Origin: JAWKTT01 sp041398965
Lineage (GTDB): Bacteria; Planctomycetota; Planctomycetia; Planctomycetales; Planctomycetaceae
NCBI GenBank assembly: GCA_041398965.1
Contig: JAWKTT010000004.1
Span: 62,001 to 126,000, forward strand
Direction of reading: 5' to 3'
DNA: 64,000 nt
Shown: positions 16,380-25,843 of the stretch, piece by piece
Numbering within the stretch: the first letter of the stretch is position 1
Layout of the letters: every line of letters begins with the position of its first letter
Notes under the pieces: generated by a model
Databases searched by the model: none
What the model was told of the DNA's origin: nothing
What the model saw: the letters and a program-made list of their open reading frames with translations, nothing else
Made by a program: the position numbers and the translations under genes

Positions 16380-16648
16380 GTGTCCTGACTCCCCCCCGAT
16401 CATTCGAGGGCCAAACTGGTAACTGTTGACATAAGGCCCAAGGGAACAGAAGCCCACCCCGGGCACAGACCTTCATCGTGCGCCCCGTTTAGGGCGAAAC
16501 GAGTCGGCAAACTAACAACGCCAGTTTAGAAGTTCAAGCGACCCGGCGTTGAGGTCCCCGGTTTCCCGGTCGTGGTCGCGGGACAGAGAGACGGAGTGAT
16601 TGGAGAGAAGTGCGGCATTCGGCTCGTCAACCGCTCGTGCTTCGCAAA

Positions 16649-16676
16649 TTGCAATCGCTGGCAGACTTCCTACAAT
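16649..16676 (+). promoter_or_regulatory. Candidate sigma-70 promoter of floA
   Basis: TTGCAA at 16649-16654, a 16-base spacer and TACAAT at 16671-16676, about 120 bases before the floA ATG. It lies in the 416-base divergent region between ppdK and floA. I saw no other structure in that region and no clear promoter for ppdK. Confidence 0.45.
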
Positions 16677-16795
16677 TACGGGGACGCAGCGAAGCCATCT
16701 TCATTGAGTAGAAATTGTCCTGCTCATCACGGTGGCACTTCAACAACGTCACACGTTTACTCCGCTTTGCACATCAACCATTGGGACTTGTCAGC

Positions 16796-17794
16796 ATGAT
16801 CTCTCCACTCGCGATCCTGAATCGGTTCCCCGTGCTGCTTGCCGCGGATCTTGCGGATCAGTTCTGGAAGATTCTCGGCTTGGCCGCCTTGGTCTTTTTC
16901 GGGCTGCTGATTCTGGTCTTCATGTTCCTGTTTGCAAAATACTTCCGGCTCTGGCTGCGAGGTTTTGTCACGCGGGCACGCGTCAGTCCGTTTACGCTCG
17001 TCGTCATGTCGCTACGCAAGGTGAACCCGCAGGACATCGTTGATTCGAAAATCAGTCTGGTTCAGGCTGGCATCACAGGGATTACAACGCAAAGTCTGGA
17101 AGCCCACTACCTTGCCGGAGGGAATCTGCCTCGAGTTGTTCGAGCGATGATCATTGCTCATCGGGCCAAGATCGACCTCGACTGGGACACCGCCGCAGCA
17201 ATCGACCTTGCTGGTCGTGATCTCCTCGATGCTGTACGTACAAGCGTCGACCCCAAGGTGATCGACTGCCCCGACTCTCGTCGACATGGTCGCACCACGT
17301 TAGATGGCGTCGCGAAAGACGGCATTCAACTGAAGGCCCGTGCTCGAGTAACCGTTCGCACCAACCTTTCGCAACTCGTCGGCGGGGCGACGGAAGACAC
17401 GGTTATTGCCCGCGTCGGTGAAGGGATCGTCTCTGCCATCGGTTCGAGCTTGAACCACAAAGAAGTCCTCGCGAATCCGATGAAGATTGCCGAGGCCGTA
17501 ATGCGGAAAGGTCTCGACTCACAGACTGCATACGAAATCGTTTCGATTGACATTGCCGACATCGACGTTGGCGACAACGTCGGTGCCCGCTTACAGGCCG
17601 ACCAAGCCGAAGCGGACGTCCGAGTTGCCCGAGCAGAGGCCGAACAACGTCGAGCCGAGGCGGTCGCGATGGAGCAGGAGATGCAGGCTCGCACCCAAGA
17701 GAACCGTGCGAAGGTGGTCCTTGCCGAAGCCGAGATTCCCAAAGCCATGGCCGAAGCGTTTGAACGGGGCATCCTCCGAGCGACCGTCAACTAA
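16796..17794 (+). CDS. floA: Flotillin-like protein FloA
   Basis: A 332-residue membrane scaffold of the FloA/YqfA (UPF0365) family that organises lipid microdomains. An N-terminal hydrophobic hairpin (ILGLAALVFFGLLILVFMFLFAKYF) anchors it. The family core follows: RARVSPFTLVVMSLRKVNPQDIV, AGGNLPRVVRAMIIAHRA, DWDTAAAIDLAGRDLLDAV and ARVTVRTNLSQLVGGATEDT. A C-terminal Ala/Glu/Arg coiled coil (residues about 265-325) drives oligomerisation. The frame is open 27 codons further up, but MISPLAIL at 16796 gives the normal family length. No NfeD-type partner is adjacent, unlike in Bacillus. Confidence 0.95.
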   Translation: MISPLAILNRFPVLLAADLADQFWKILGLAALVFFGLLILVFMFLFAKYFRLWLRGFVTRARVSPFTLVVMSLRKVNPQDIVDSKISLVQAGITGITTQSLEAHYLAGGNLPRVVRAMIIAHRAKIDLDWDTAAAIDLAGRDLLDAVRTSVDPKVIDCPDSRRHGRTTLDGVAKDGIQLKARARVTVRTNLSQLVGGATEDTVIARVGEGIVSAIGSSLNHKEVLANPMKIAEAVMRKGLDSQTAYEIVSIDIADIDVGDNVGARLQADQAEADVRVARAEAEQRRAEAVAMEQEMQARTQENRAKVVLAEAEIPKAMAEAFERGILRATVN

Positions 17795-17912
17795 AGGTCT
17801 GCTAAAGGTATGCTACGTCTAACATTGAGGGTAGGACAGACTTCCAGCCCGTCACTGCTCCCACCCGACATTCCCGCGCTGATTGACCTAATTATTGACT
17901 GTCGCTAACCGT

Positions 17913-17942
17913 CGACTCCCCCAACTCTCGTTGGGGGAGTCG
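17913..17942. terminator. Bidirectional stem-loop terminator
   Basis: A perfect 12-base stem, cgactcccccaa (17913-17924) with ttgggggagtcg (17931-17942), and a 6-base loop. It sits between the convergent floA and Gfo/Idh genes. There is no strong T-run on either side, so strength is uncertain. Confidence 0.6.
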
Positions 17943-18015
17943 AATCAGAAACTCTGCGTCCTTGAAGCATCTCCTGCGGTGAAGGACATCTGCGGTGTCG
18001 GTCAGAAGGTCCGGT

Positions 18016-19089
18016 TCACTCTCCGGGGCGGAGGGGGTCGGCAACGAGGGGGAGATTAATTCGTTCGCCGTTCCAGCAAGACGAATAGATCGCCAGGATC
18101 AATTCGACGCTGCGTCGTCCTTCGTAACCATCGATCAGCAGATCCTCTTCGCCGTTGATCGCCCGGACGAAGTTCTCAAACTGGCGTTGATGGCCAACGA
18201 AGGAGATGGCCGACGGATCGGCTGCTCCCCCCGTGTTGGCCGACTTCTTTGCGAACTGCTCGCGAATGATGTCGTCTTCGGGGAGAGCGTTCTTGAAGTC
18301 CCACAGCAGGATGTCGTCTTGCTCAACGATCACCGAGCCTTCTGTTCCGTGAATTTCGGTTTTCTTCAGCAGCCCAGGGTAGACTGAGGTCGAGGCTTCG
18401 AGCGTCCCGAGGGCACCGTTACGAAACTTGACGACGGCACATCCGACGTCTTCGACTTCGATCCGTTCGTGGGCAAGCGTTGCCGTGAGGGCGCAGACTT
18501 GGTCGACATCCCCCATAAACCAAGTCAACAGGTCGACGTTATGGATCGCTTGATTCATGTAAGCACCGCCGCCATCGAGAGCCCATGTCCCACGCCACCC
18601 GCCGCTGTCGTAGTATTCCTGTGTCCGCCACCATTTGACGTAGGTGTCCCCCAATGTCAGTCGTCCAAAGCGGCCGGAGTCGACTGCCGACTTCAAAGCA
18701 AGATTGGCACCGCTGAAGCGAGACGGGAGAATTGCCCCCAGCAGAACCCCCGCTTCTTCACAGGCGTTGATGATGTCGTCGCATCGACTGAGTGTAATCT
18801 CGAGCGGCTTCTCGACGAGGACGTGCTTCCCTGCTTTGGCTGCGGCAACAGCCGGATCGCGATGAGCCCCGCTGGGAGTGCAGATCGTGATAACATGAAT
18901 CGCTGGATTCGCCAGCATCTCATCAAGATCTGTATAGGCTGTGCAGCCTGTCTGTGCGGCGAACTTGTCCGCCCGCTCAGCCACCTGGTCAAAGCCCCCA
19001 ACCAACGTGGCCCCTTCTATGGCGGCAATGGCCTTCGCATGAAAGTGGGCAATCATCCCTGTCCCAACAACTCCAAATCCAACAGTCAT
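18016..19089 (-). CDS. Gfo/Idh/MocA-family NAD(P)-dependent oxidoreductase
   Basis: A 357-residue two-domain dehydrogenase. The N-terminal Rossmann fold begins FGVVGTGMIAHFHAKAI (GxGxxA/G type). The family motif HVLVEKPLEITL includes the catalytic EKP Lys. The C-terminal alpha/beta domain has YMNQAIHNVDLLTWFMG, with the usual HxxD-like active-site segment. The substrate (a sugar, inositol or similar) cannot be read from sequence; planctomycetes carry many paralogues. The start at 19089 (MTVGFGVV) is chosen over an upstream in-frame codon because the Rossmann strand begins there. A small open frame upstream overlaps this ATG by four bases. Confidence 0.88.
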   Translation of the reverse strand: MTVGFGVVGTGMIAHFHAKAIAAIEGATLVGGFDQVAERADKFAAQTGCTAYTDLDEMLANPAIHVITICTPSGAHRDPAVAAAKAGKHVLVEKPLEITLSRCDDIINACEEAGVLLGAILPSRFSGANLALKSAVDSGRFGRLTLGDTYVKWWRTQEYYDSGGWRGTWALDGGGAYMNQAIHNVDLLTWFMGDVDQVCALTATLAHERIEVEDVGCAVVKFRNGALGTLEASTSVYPGLLKKTEIHGTEGSVIVEQDDILLWDFKNALPEDDIIREQFAKKSANTGGAADPSAISFVGHQRQFENFVRAINGEEDLLIDGYEGRRSVELILAIYSSCWNGERINLPLVADPLRPGE

Positions 19090-19280
19090 GTATCCTCTTC
19101 CCCGTATCGATGATGTGTAACTCTCGTTGGCACAACTCGCCCGCTGCCTAGCCGATTGACGAACTTGCGACATCGAGCGAGTTCATCAACCGGGCAGTCC
19201 CATCCGGACTTGTCGCAGTGTACGCTTCCGGCTTCGGCCTGCAAAGTGGTGAAGGTGTTGTCGCACTGCCTTTGGAGCAA
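19086..19280 (-). CDS. Possible small Cys-rich protein coupled to the Gfo/Idh gene
   Basis: A 64-residue frame from a TTG at 19280 whose TGA overlaps the ATG of the Gfo/Idh gene (ATGA). The middle part is protein-like: CDNTFTTLQAEAGSVHC then CDKSGWDCPVDELARCRKF, with spaced cysteines that could bind metal. Third codon positions there favour C and G as in neighbouring genes. The frame stays open further upstream without an ATG, so the start is unclear. No family is recognised. It may be a real small gene or a chance frame. Confidence 0.35.
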   Translation of the reverse strand: MLQRQCDNTFTTLQAEAGSVHCDKSGWDCPVDELARCRKFVNRLGSGRVVPTRVTHHRYGEEDT

Positions 19281-19766
19281 TCCCGAATCCGTGGAATAGG
19301 GTGTTCGGCACGGTTCGTGATGCAGGAAATGTCCACCTAAACGGGAGCGTGGGGCTCAAATGAGGGATTCCCCAGACAGGCGTTCATGAAACCAAGTCGA
19401 ACAAACCTCCGTTTCATCGCAGAGCGGGGGCGCCGTGTCGGTATTCAAAGGCTCGGTCGTCTGGTGACGTTGTCGGAGAGGCACGGTCCTTTGCGATGTG
19501 CGGCGAAACGGTAGAATTCCGGTTCGCCATCGCAAGGGTTTGCCCATTCGACGACTTAGCGATCAGGCAAGATGTTCCGGCTGCAACGGTTGTCGGTAAT
19601 GTGACTGATTCTCTGCTATTCCGGTTGAGGAGTCTGGCAACTTCTATCCGACCCATGCCGAGGCCCTGAATCGGTCAACGGGGTTGTAAGGGGGGGCCGA
19701 TAGAACAGGCGATGGATCGGATTATCGCCGACAGCTTCTGGCTGTCTGGCCCCGGGGAGGGACAGG
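19281..19766. other. Non-coding stretch upstream of the TolC-like gene
   Basis: About 490 bases with short overlapping frames that do not look like proteins. No clear promoter, repeat or RNA structure was found. Confidence 0.3.
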
Positions 19767-21929
19767 ATGTTCATTCGTAAGCAGCTTAGAGAGTTCGTGG
19801 CATTGGGGGTCACGTGCCTGATGATCGTCGGCTGTCGTACGGCACCATTGGATGTCACCTACCATGGTGAGCCTGCGGAGAACGACTATCGCGGTTATGC
19901 AACAACCGTCTCTTTCCCGACCGTCGACACAGTTCCCGCTCCCGAAGTGCTTTACACGATGGAACCGCACACGGTGCGGGATGAATCGCACTTCGATCTG
20001 CGGCCCGTTTCATTGAATGAGGCGGTCGAGACAGCACTTAAGAACGCTCAAATCATTCGCTCGGGTGGACAGTTTCTCTCACCCGGAAACTCGTTGCTGG
20101 TCAACCCGAACAACGTTTCGTCGGTCTACGATCCAGCCATTCAAGAGTCGGGGGTTCTCTTCGGCGGTCGCGGTGTTGAGGCGGCCCTTGCTGCATTTGA
20201 TACGACATTCTCAACCAGTATGGTCTGGGGACGCAACGAAACGGTTCAGAACAACTTCTTTGGTGATGAAGTCCTGTCGCAAGAAACGGCCCAGATGCAG
20301 GCCACGCTCTCGAAGACGTTCGCATACGGTGGAACCTTACAGTTTCAACACAACGTGAACTACGGCGGTACAAGTAACACGAGCGTGATTTACCCCTCGA
20401 CTTACACGGGGAACCTTGTTGCATCTTATCGCCAGCCATTGTTAGCCGGGGCAGGAACGGAGTTTACTCGCATCGCCGGTCCGATCTCGCAGAATTTCGG
20501 CGGTATCAGCGGGGTGTCGCAAGGGGTTGTGATCGCCCGAATCAACAACGACATCACGATCGCTCAGTTTGAGGGGAGCCTCAACAACCTGGTGAAGGAT
20601 GTCGAGGATGCCTACTGGGACCTGTACCTCGCCTACCGCAACTTCAATACGGCCGCGACAGCTCGCGACGCTGTCGAAGGAACCTGGGATGTGGCGAATA
20701 AGCGTGCCGGTCGAGACTTGCTCCCTGCCGACGAAGCTCAGGCTCGCGATGGATTGTACTCCGCTCGGGCCGCCGTCATGAACACGCGATCGCAAATCTT
20801 CACCCAGGAAACCCGGTTGCGACGCCTGATGGGGCTGCCGGTGAACGATGGAACCATCCTGCAACCTTCGGATGAACCGGTCTCGGCAGAAATCGTTCCG
20901 GATTGGTCCTCGTCACTCGGCGACGCATTGATGAAGCGATATGAATTGCGTCAACAAAAATGGAACATCAAAAGTTTTCAGCTACAGCTAACAGCAGCTG
21001 AGAGTTTGACGCAGCCACAATTAGACCTCCTTGCTTCCTGGCAGACCAACGGCTTCGGCGACAACCTCGTCAACAACGGCAGTGCCGCACCTTTCACAAA
21101 TCCTCGGCTCAAGAGCTATTACGACACCCTGCTCAAGGGGCAAGAACAGGGTTGGGGGATCGGTGTGCAGATGAACGTGCCCATCGGATTCCGTTCAGCG
21201 AAGGCGCAAGTTCAGAACTACGAACTTCGACTCGCCAAGGCGTACCGTGTCTTGGCCGAACAGGAGAAGGAAATCGCCCAGGAACTAGCGGTTGCGTTTC
21301 AGGAGGTGGCCCGAACCTACAGTGCCGCCCTCGAAAACTACAACCGCTATCAAGCTGCTTCGCAAAACGTTGACTTGCTCATGCGTGACGGCGGACAAAC
21401 ACTCACGATCGACTTCGTCTTGCGAGCACAGCAACGACTGGCTGATGCCGAAGTGCAGTATTTCTCCAGCCTGATCGAATACAACAAATCGTTGGCCAAC
21501 CTCCAGTATCGCAAAGGGATGTTGCTCGAACATAACAACGTACGAATCATGGAGGGTGGGTGGAGCGGAGAGTCTTATCAGGATGCAGCTCGCGTCTCGG
21601 AAGGGCGAAGCTACGCCATGGAGCCTGTGTTCGACAAATACGCCGAACCTGCACCGTTCGCTTCCAGCGTTCCTTTCTCTACCCCCTACATCGAGCCTGG
21701 ATCCTATCTCTTCCAGGGAGATGCCAACGCTCCCTTCAATCCTGAGGGGGCCCCCATCATTCAGGATGATGACTCCGCTCAGCCGACAGTCGAGGAGCAA
21801 GAACTCCCCTACAACCCGCCCCCTGCATCTGAGCGGACAACTGTCCCTGGCCCCCCGACGACGACTCAAGCAGCCACACAAGACCGAGGCGTCGAACAGG
21901 TCGGCTTCTGGAAGCGTTTCGGCCGTTGA
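19767..21929 (+). CDS. TolC-family outer-membrane efflux lipoprotein
   Basis: A 720-residue protein with a lipobox-type signal (ALGVTCLMIVGCRT), so probably lipid-anchored at Cys23 or so. Two long helical repeats typical of TolC/NodT follow: SLNEAVETALKNAQIIRSGG, DVEDAYWDLYLAYRNFNTA and LADAEVQYFSSLIEYNKSLANLQYRKGMLLEHNN. The trimer would form an outer-membrane channel with a periplasmic tunnel. The C-terminal 130 residues are a Pro- and acidic-rich extension (EGAPIIQDDDSAQPTVEEQE) not found in classic TolC. It is separate from the HlyD-ABC pair at 6-10 kb but could serve it. A strong terminator follows. Confidence 0.88.
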   Translation: MFIRKQLREFVALGVTCLMIVGCRTAPLDVTYHGEPAENDYRGYATTVSFPTVDTVPAPEVLYTMEPHTVRDESHFDLRPVSLNEAVETALKNAQIIRSGGQFLSPGNSLLVNPNNVSSVYDPAIQESGVLFGGRGVEAALAAFDTTFSTSMVWGRNETVQNNFFGDEVLSQETAQMQATLSKTFAYGGTLQFQHNVNYGGTSNTSVIYPSTYTGNLVASYRQPLLAGAGTEFTRIAGPISQNFGGISGVSQGVVIARINNDITIAQFEGSLNNLVKDVEDAYWDLYLAYRNFNTAATARDAVEGTWDVANKRAGRDLLPADEAQARDGLYSARAAVMNTRSQIFTQETRLRRLMGLPVNDGTILQPSDEPVSAEIVPDWSSSLGDALMKRYELRQQKWNIKSFQLQLTAAESLTQPQLDLLASWQTNGFGDNLVNNGSAAPFTNPRLKSYYDTLLKGQEQGWGIGVQMNVPIGFRSAKAQVQNYELRLAKAYRVLAEQEKEIAQELAVAFQEVARTYSAALENYNRYQAASQNVDLLMRDGGQTLTIDFVLRAQQRLADAEVQYFSSLIEYNKSLANLQYRKGMLLEHNNVRIMEGGWSGESYQDAARVSEGRSYAMEPVFDKYAEPAPFASSVPFSTPYIEPGSYLFQGDANAPFNPEGAPIIQDDDSAQPTVEEQELPYNPPPASERTTVPGPPTTTQAATQDRGVEQVGFWKRFGR

Positions 21930-21955
21930 TCCTGTAGGCCGCAGACTCGCCCTCA

Positions 21956-21996
21956 AGAATCCTTCCCATCGAAACTCTTTCGATGGGAGGGATTCT
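21956..21996 (+). terminator. Rho-independent terminator after the TolC-like gene
   Basis: A 19-base stem with one mismatch region, agaatccttcccatcgaaa (21956-21974) with tttcgatgggagggattct (21978-21996), a 3-base loop, then tcattttc. It is about 25 bases past the TolC-like stop. Confidence 0.85.
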
Positions 21997-22333
21997 TCAT
22001 TTTCAGAGACGGAGGACGCGTCACGTCCGCAGCGGCAGCATTTGCCGCTGCACGGCCTCCTCACTCCCAGCCTTCCTGTTTCTCCGAGGCTCTCCATTCT
22101 ATTTGACCGGAATATGCGGCTATTCGATACAGCCTGCTAATCGTTACGACCGATCTATCGATTACCGACAGAAGAATCAGACGAAACCTTTAGAGATAAG
22201 CGTCACCTTCTGATCCGGTTGACATCTGGTAGTCAGTAGTCACAAGGAATGGCCAAGTTGCTTCTTTCGGGAGTGACAGGTTACGAGCGCGACACTGTAG
22301 ACGAGTCGCAATCAAGTTCGGGAGAGTCCTGCT
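21997..22333. other. Non-coding leader between the TolC-like and HEAT lipoprotein genes
   Basis: About 340 bases. A TTGACA occurs near 22218, but no acceptable -10 box lies at 16-18 bases. No gene or repeat is visible. Confidence 0.3.
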
Positions 22334-24901
22334 ATGCGGTTTCCAACAGCCTATGCACTGCTTGTCGTCGGCCCACTGGCATTCTATGCACCGGGATGTG
22401 CTTCGACCCATCTTGCTGGTCCCGATGGGGAAGCCGGTCTCACGGTCCCGGGGAGCGGTTCACAGATCGCACAAGTCGATGTGTCGACGCAGCATCTCAT
22501 GGAGCTTGGCAAAGAGTATGAACAGGTGGGGCGAATCCGCGATGCACAGCAGGTCTATGATCTCGTGCTCGATTCAGATTCACAACACGCAGAAGCTCGC
22601 CTTCGACGAGATATGCTCGAAACGAGAGCCCAGCTGAATCGTGAACTCTCGGCCTCGCAACTCCCAGACAGATCGGCAGGTCAAACCGACGAACCACCGG
22701 TCCTGTCCGCGACAATGGCACCCAAGCTTCTTTCCCCTGAAACGAGTGATTTCGTTCTCATGCAGGCCAGTTTTGAGACTGCCGATGAAGCGGACTCTTC
22801 CGAAGTTTCGCAGGTCGATCACGTCGTCGCCGCGCCGGTGCATGGGCCAGGGACATTTCAGGTTGCGAACGATATCGATCCGGAAGCTGATGGCGTGAAA
22901 CAAGTCAGTTGGTGGAACAAGCTCAATCCGTTTGCGAAGAAGGATCCGCCACCTAAGCGCCCTGCTCCGACACCGCGTTCCGCCTCAGGTGAGATCGCGG
23001 CTCACGAGGCGAGTATGGCTCGTCAGGCAGACGAAGAACGAGAGAAGATTCGTCGTCGCGAGATTCTCGCAGCCGTCGGTGATCCGCGTGTTACCGAGCG
23101 GGCGTCCCGAATTGCGGCTCGCAAAGGGATTCCCCTTCCGCCAGATACCCAACAGCGACTTCAACAACAGGTGCTCTCCAACAGACTGGGGACAACACAA
23201 CAACCGACGCCGCAATATCAGCAACCTACGACGCAATCGAGAACGCAAACAGCCTCACCGACATCGCCGGGAAATCAACATCTACAGCCTCTTGGGAACG
23301 GTCTGTCTGAAACAGACACGATGTTCCCCACATTCGACAACATCGCCCCCGAGCCAAGAAGTTCGAATGGGTTTGAGATTCTCCCGCTGGAACAGCCAAA
23401 ACCGGAACAAAGTCCGCTTGCCATTAACGACGATCCACTCGCCGAGTGGAATCTGTTTGATGATGTTCCGGCTCCACGTTCGCAGCAAACTCCGACAGTT
23501 CCTGTCGTGCAGCCCAAGGCATCTGACGACTTCTGGGAATTGGAACCCCACAAGCCCGCCGCTGTCGTTGAGCCGACGATCTCTCTCGACGCGGTCGCCC
23601 CGGTCGAACAGGAGCCGATCTGGAACTTGTCGGGGAACGAGAAACCTCAGCCAGTCGAGCCCCCGTCCGTCAGACATCCGTTGGTTCAACCCAAACCGAC
23701 GCTTGACCTGTTGCCACCTCGTGAAACTCCAATCGCAGGCGACGTCATTGCCCCGCAGACAGCATCGTCCACAAAGACGTTTCGCTCAGGGTTGTTTGAC
23801 GAAGAGGTGACCGGTCCGTTGTCGACCTCCCCAATTCGACCCGAAACCGATGAGACACGTCGTACTCCGAATATCGCCATCGAACCGATCGCCCCAGAGG
23901 TGACCCCGTCCCGGTCCCCACGATTGCCAGCCCGTCCGGATGTTCAGGATTCGCGAATCAAACCACTGCCCCCACGATCAGCGGTTGTTGACCAGGAGAC
24001 CGTTCCCCTTCCAGAGCTCGATCCCCTGTTGGATATCAGCCTCTCCGACTCGCAGACATCAACGGCTCCCATCACCCCAATTGATGACGTCGAACGTCGA
24101 TCTCCCGACTATCAGTCGATCCCGACGGAGACTCCCGCTGTTGTTGACACGGTCGCCGATGTCCCACAACTGTGGAGCGGACCGACACTGACTTCCTACT
24201 GCCGAAACCTCGCTCCCAAGCTGAGGCCGATCATCGAACGCCTCGACTATCCCTCCATCGAGGTCCGCAAGCAAGGATTGGCAGACCTGGCGATTCTGGG
24301 ACCGGATGCCATGAGTGCCATTCCCGCTGTCGAGGTGTTGATCGATGACGTGCCGATTGTCGCTGCTCACGCCGCATGGACCTTGCTCCAAATCGACGGG
24401 GATCAACAGACAACAGCTCATGTTATGCAGCAATTGGTGCAAGAGCCGGACGAAGAGGTTGTTCAATTCGCAGCCTACGCACTCGGATCGATCGGACCAC
24501 ACGCTCGCTCGGCGACGCCCCAACTCCGAATCGCTCGCGAACGATACTCCGGTATCACTCGCCTGCACATCGCCGAGGCCCTCACCCGCATTGATGCGTT
24601 CGATGAAGGTTCGGTCGACATCTTGATCGACTCACTGCACGATCGCGAACGTCAACATCGTTGGTTGGCTGCAATCGCCCTGGGGCAAGTCTCGACCCGT
24701 CACGCCACTCGGGTTGTCCCTGCGTTGACCTCAGCTCTCCGAGACACCGATGCGCAGGTCCGCTCCGCTGCGGCCCTAAGCGTTGGACGCTTCGGACCCG
24801 CCGCACGTTCGGCAGTCAACGAACTCCAATCCCGCGCCGCCCTTGACGCCCCTGAAGTCCGCGAAGCTGCCCGAACATCACTCGCCTGTATCCCTCATTA
24901 A
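22334..24901 (+). CDS. HEAT-repeat lipoprotein with TPR-like N-terminus
   Basis: An 855-residue exported protein. The lipobox signal is LLVVGPLAFYAPGCAS. A TPR-like helix pair (ELGKEYEQVGRIRDAQQVYDLVLD, about residues 58-82) follows. Then comes a long region of low complexity rich in Pro, Gln, Thr and Glu (about 200-600). The last 230 residues are HEAT/PBS-lyase-type repeats: EVRKQGLADLAILGPDAMSAIPAVE, VQFAAYALGSIGPHARSATPQL, RHRWLAAIALGQV-like and QVRSAAALSVGRFGPAARSAV. It is probably a periplasmic protein-binding scaffold. It follows the TolC-like gene on the same strand but behind a terminator. No enzyme activity is suggested. Confidence 0.8.
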   Translation: MRFPTAYALLVVGPLAFYAPGCASTHLAGPDGEAGLTVPGSGSQIAQVDVSTQHLMELGKEYEQVGRIRDAQQVYDLVLDSDSQHAEARLRRDMLETRAQLNRELSASQLPDRSAGQTDEPPVLSATMAPKLLSPETSDFVLMQASFETADEADSSEVSQVDHVVAAPVHGPGTFQVANDIDPEADGVKQVSWWNKLNPFAKKDPPPKRPAPTPRSASGEIAAHEASMARQADEEREKIRRREILAAVGDPRVTERASRIAARKGIPLPPDTQQRLQQQVLSNRLGTTQQPTPQYQQPTTQSRTQTASPTSPGNQHLQPLGNGLSETDTMFPTFDNIAPEPRSSNGFEILPLEQPKPEQSPLAINDDPLAEWNLFDDVPAPRSQQTPTVPVVQPKASDDFWELEPHKPAAVVEPTISLDAVAPVEQEPIWNLSGNEKPQPVEPPSVRHPLVQPKPTLDLLPPRETPIAGDVIAPQTASSTKTFRSGLFDEEVTGPLSTSPIRPETDETRRTPNIAIEPIAPEVTPSRSPRLPARPDVQDSRIKPLPPRSAVVDQETVPLPELDPLLDISLSDSQTSTAPITPIDDVERRSPDYQSIPTETPAVVDTVADVPQLWSGPTLTSYCRNLAPKLRPIIERLDYPSIEVRKQGLADLAILGPDAMSAIPAVEVLIDDVPIVAAHAAWTLLQIDGDQQTTAHVMQQLVQEPDEEVVQFAAYALGSIGPHARSATPQLRIARERYSGITRLHIAEALTRIDAFDEGSVDILIDSLHDRERQHRWLAAIALGQVSTRHATRVVPALTSALRDTDAQVRSAAALSVGRFGPAARSAVNELQSRAALDAPEVREAARTSLACIPH

Positions 24902-25021
24902 ACTCGTTGTCGAATCGAGTCCTCATCGCCCCGATGGAAGCGACTCGCTGGTCGAGCGATTGTCGACGCCTGAGCCGCCAGTGCAGATGTTCGATGCTCG
25001 GGTAGATCCGAAGGCGACGCA

Positions 25022-25759
25022 CTAAGGCAGGGGGCCCGCGTTGGGGGCGATCGGCTGCGTGAAGAAGTCATCCGGCACGACGGCAGGGGTGTATTCTGGG
25101 AACGGCATGTCACTGGTGACTGGCTGGCAGAGTCGCAGGAAGTTCGCCAACAGATGATGTCCTCCTTGAGTCAGAATCGACTCAGGATGAAACTGCACTC
25201 CATAAACGGCCATCGTCCGGTGCTCGACCCCCATGATAATCCCCTCTTCGCTTCGAGCGACAACCCGAAGTTCCTCCGGCAACGTCGTCTCGTCAATCAC
25301 CAGTGAATGATAACGTGTGGCGACCATTGGGTTGGGTAGCCCGGCGAACAGTCCAGCCCCCTCGTGCTTTACGAGCGATGTCCGCCCATGCACCGGCTCT
25401 GGCGCCCGGATGATGTCGCCCCCAAACGCAGCCGAGATCGCTTGATGTCCGAGACAAACCCCTAAGATCGGCAACTTACCAGCAAGCCGACGAACCACCT
25501 CGACGCAAACACCCGCCTCGCCGGGAGTACAAGGGCCCGGAGAGAGAATGACCCCTTGCGGCTGCAACGCAATCAACTCGTCGACGGTTGCCGCATCGTT
25601 CCGCAGCACGACCGCATCCCCACCCAACTCGGCAACGTAACGAGCCAGGTTGTAGACGAATGAGTCATAGTTATCGATCAGCAATATCAACCGACACGCT
25701 CCAGTTCCCGCTTCGACCAATTCCTTGCCTGATAGCAAATTCAGCAACTCCCATCGCAT
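25022..25759 (-). CDS. Glutamine amidotransferase, anthranilate/aminodeoxychorismate synthase component II
   Basis: A class I glutamine amidotransferase of the TrpG/PabA type that supplies ammonia to chorismate-using synthases. It shows LLIDNYDSFVYNLARY at the start, SPGPCTPGEAG, the catalytic Cys in LGVCLGHQAI, and the His-Glu pair in VQFHPESILTQGG. The 245-residue frame starts at an ATG with 23 residues before the family N-terminus; a TTG at 25690 (MILLIDNYD) gives 222 residues and may be the true start. TrpG and PabA cannot be separated, and no TrpE/PabB gene is beside it. An unusual tail of about 20 residues (VVPDDFFTQPIAPNAGPLP) follows the domain. Confidence 0.9.
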   Translation of the reverse strand: MRWELLNLLSGKELVEAGTGACRLILLIDNYDSFVYNLARYVAELGGDAVVLRNDAATVDELIALQPQGVILSPGPCTPGEAGVCVEVVRRLAGKLPILGVCLGHQAISAAFGGDIIRAPEPVHGRTSLVKHEGAGLFAGLPNPMVATRYHSLVIDETTLPEELRVVARSEEGIIMGVEHRTMAVYGVQFHPESILTQGGHHLLANFLRLCQPVTSDMPFPEYTPAVVPDDFFTQPIAPNAGPLP

Positions 25760-25843
25760 GGTAACAGACCGCGTTCCAGACCGTGACCTCGACGAACCAT
25801 CGTCACTTGATCGCTTCCATCTGCCCGCGTTCTTGCAATGGGC

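Noticed and set aside
14391..16388. Two long plus-strand open frames (319 and 327 codons) opposite ppdK
   Set aside because: They are antisense shadows of the strongly supported ppdK gene; high GC at third positions keeps the reverse strand open. Their composition is not protein-like.
22218..22245. A TTGACA taken as a -35 box before the HEAT lipoprotein gene
   Set aside because: No acceptable -10 hexamer lies 16-18 bases downstream.
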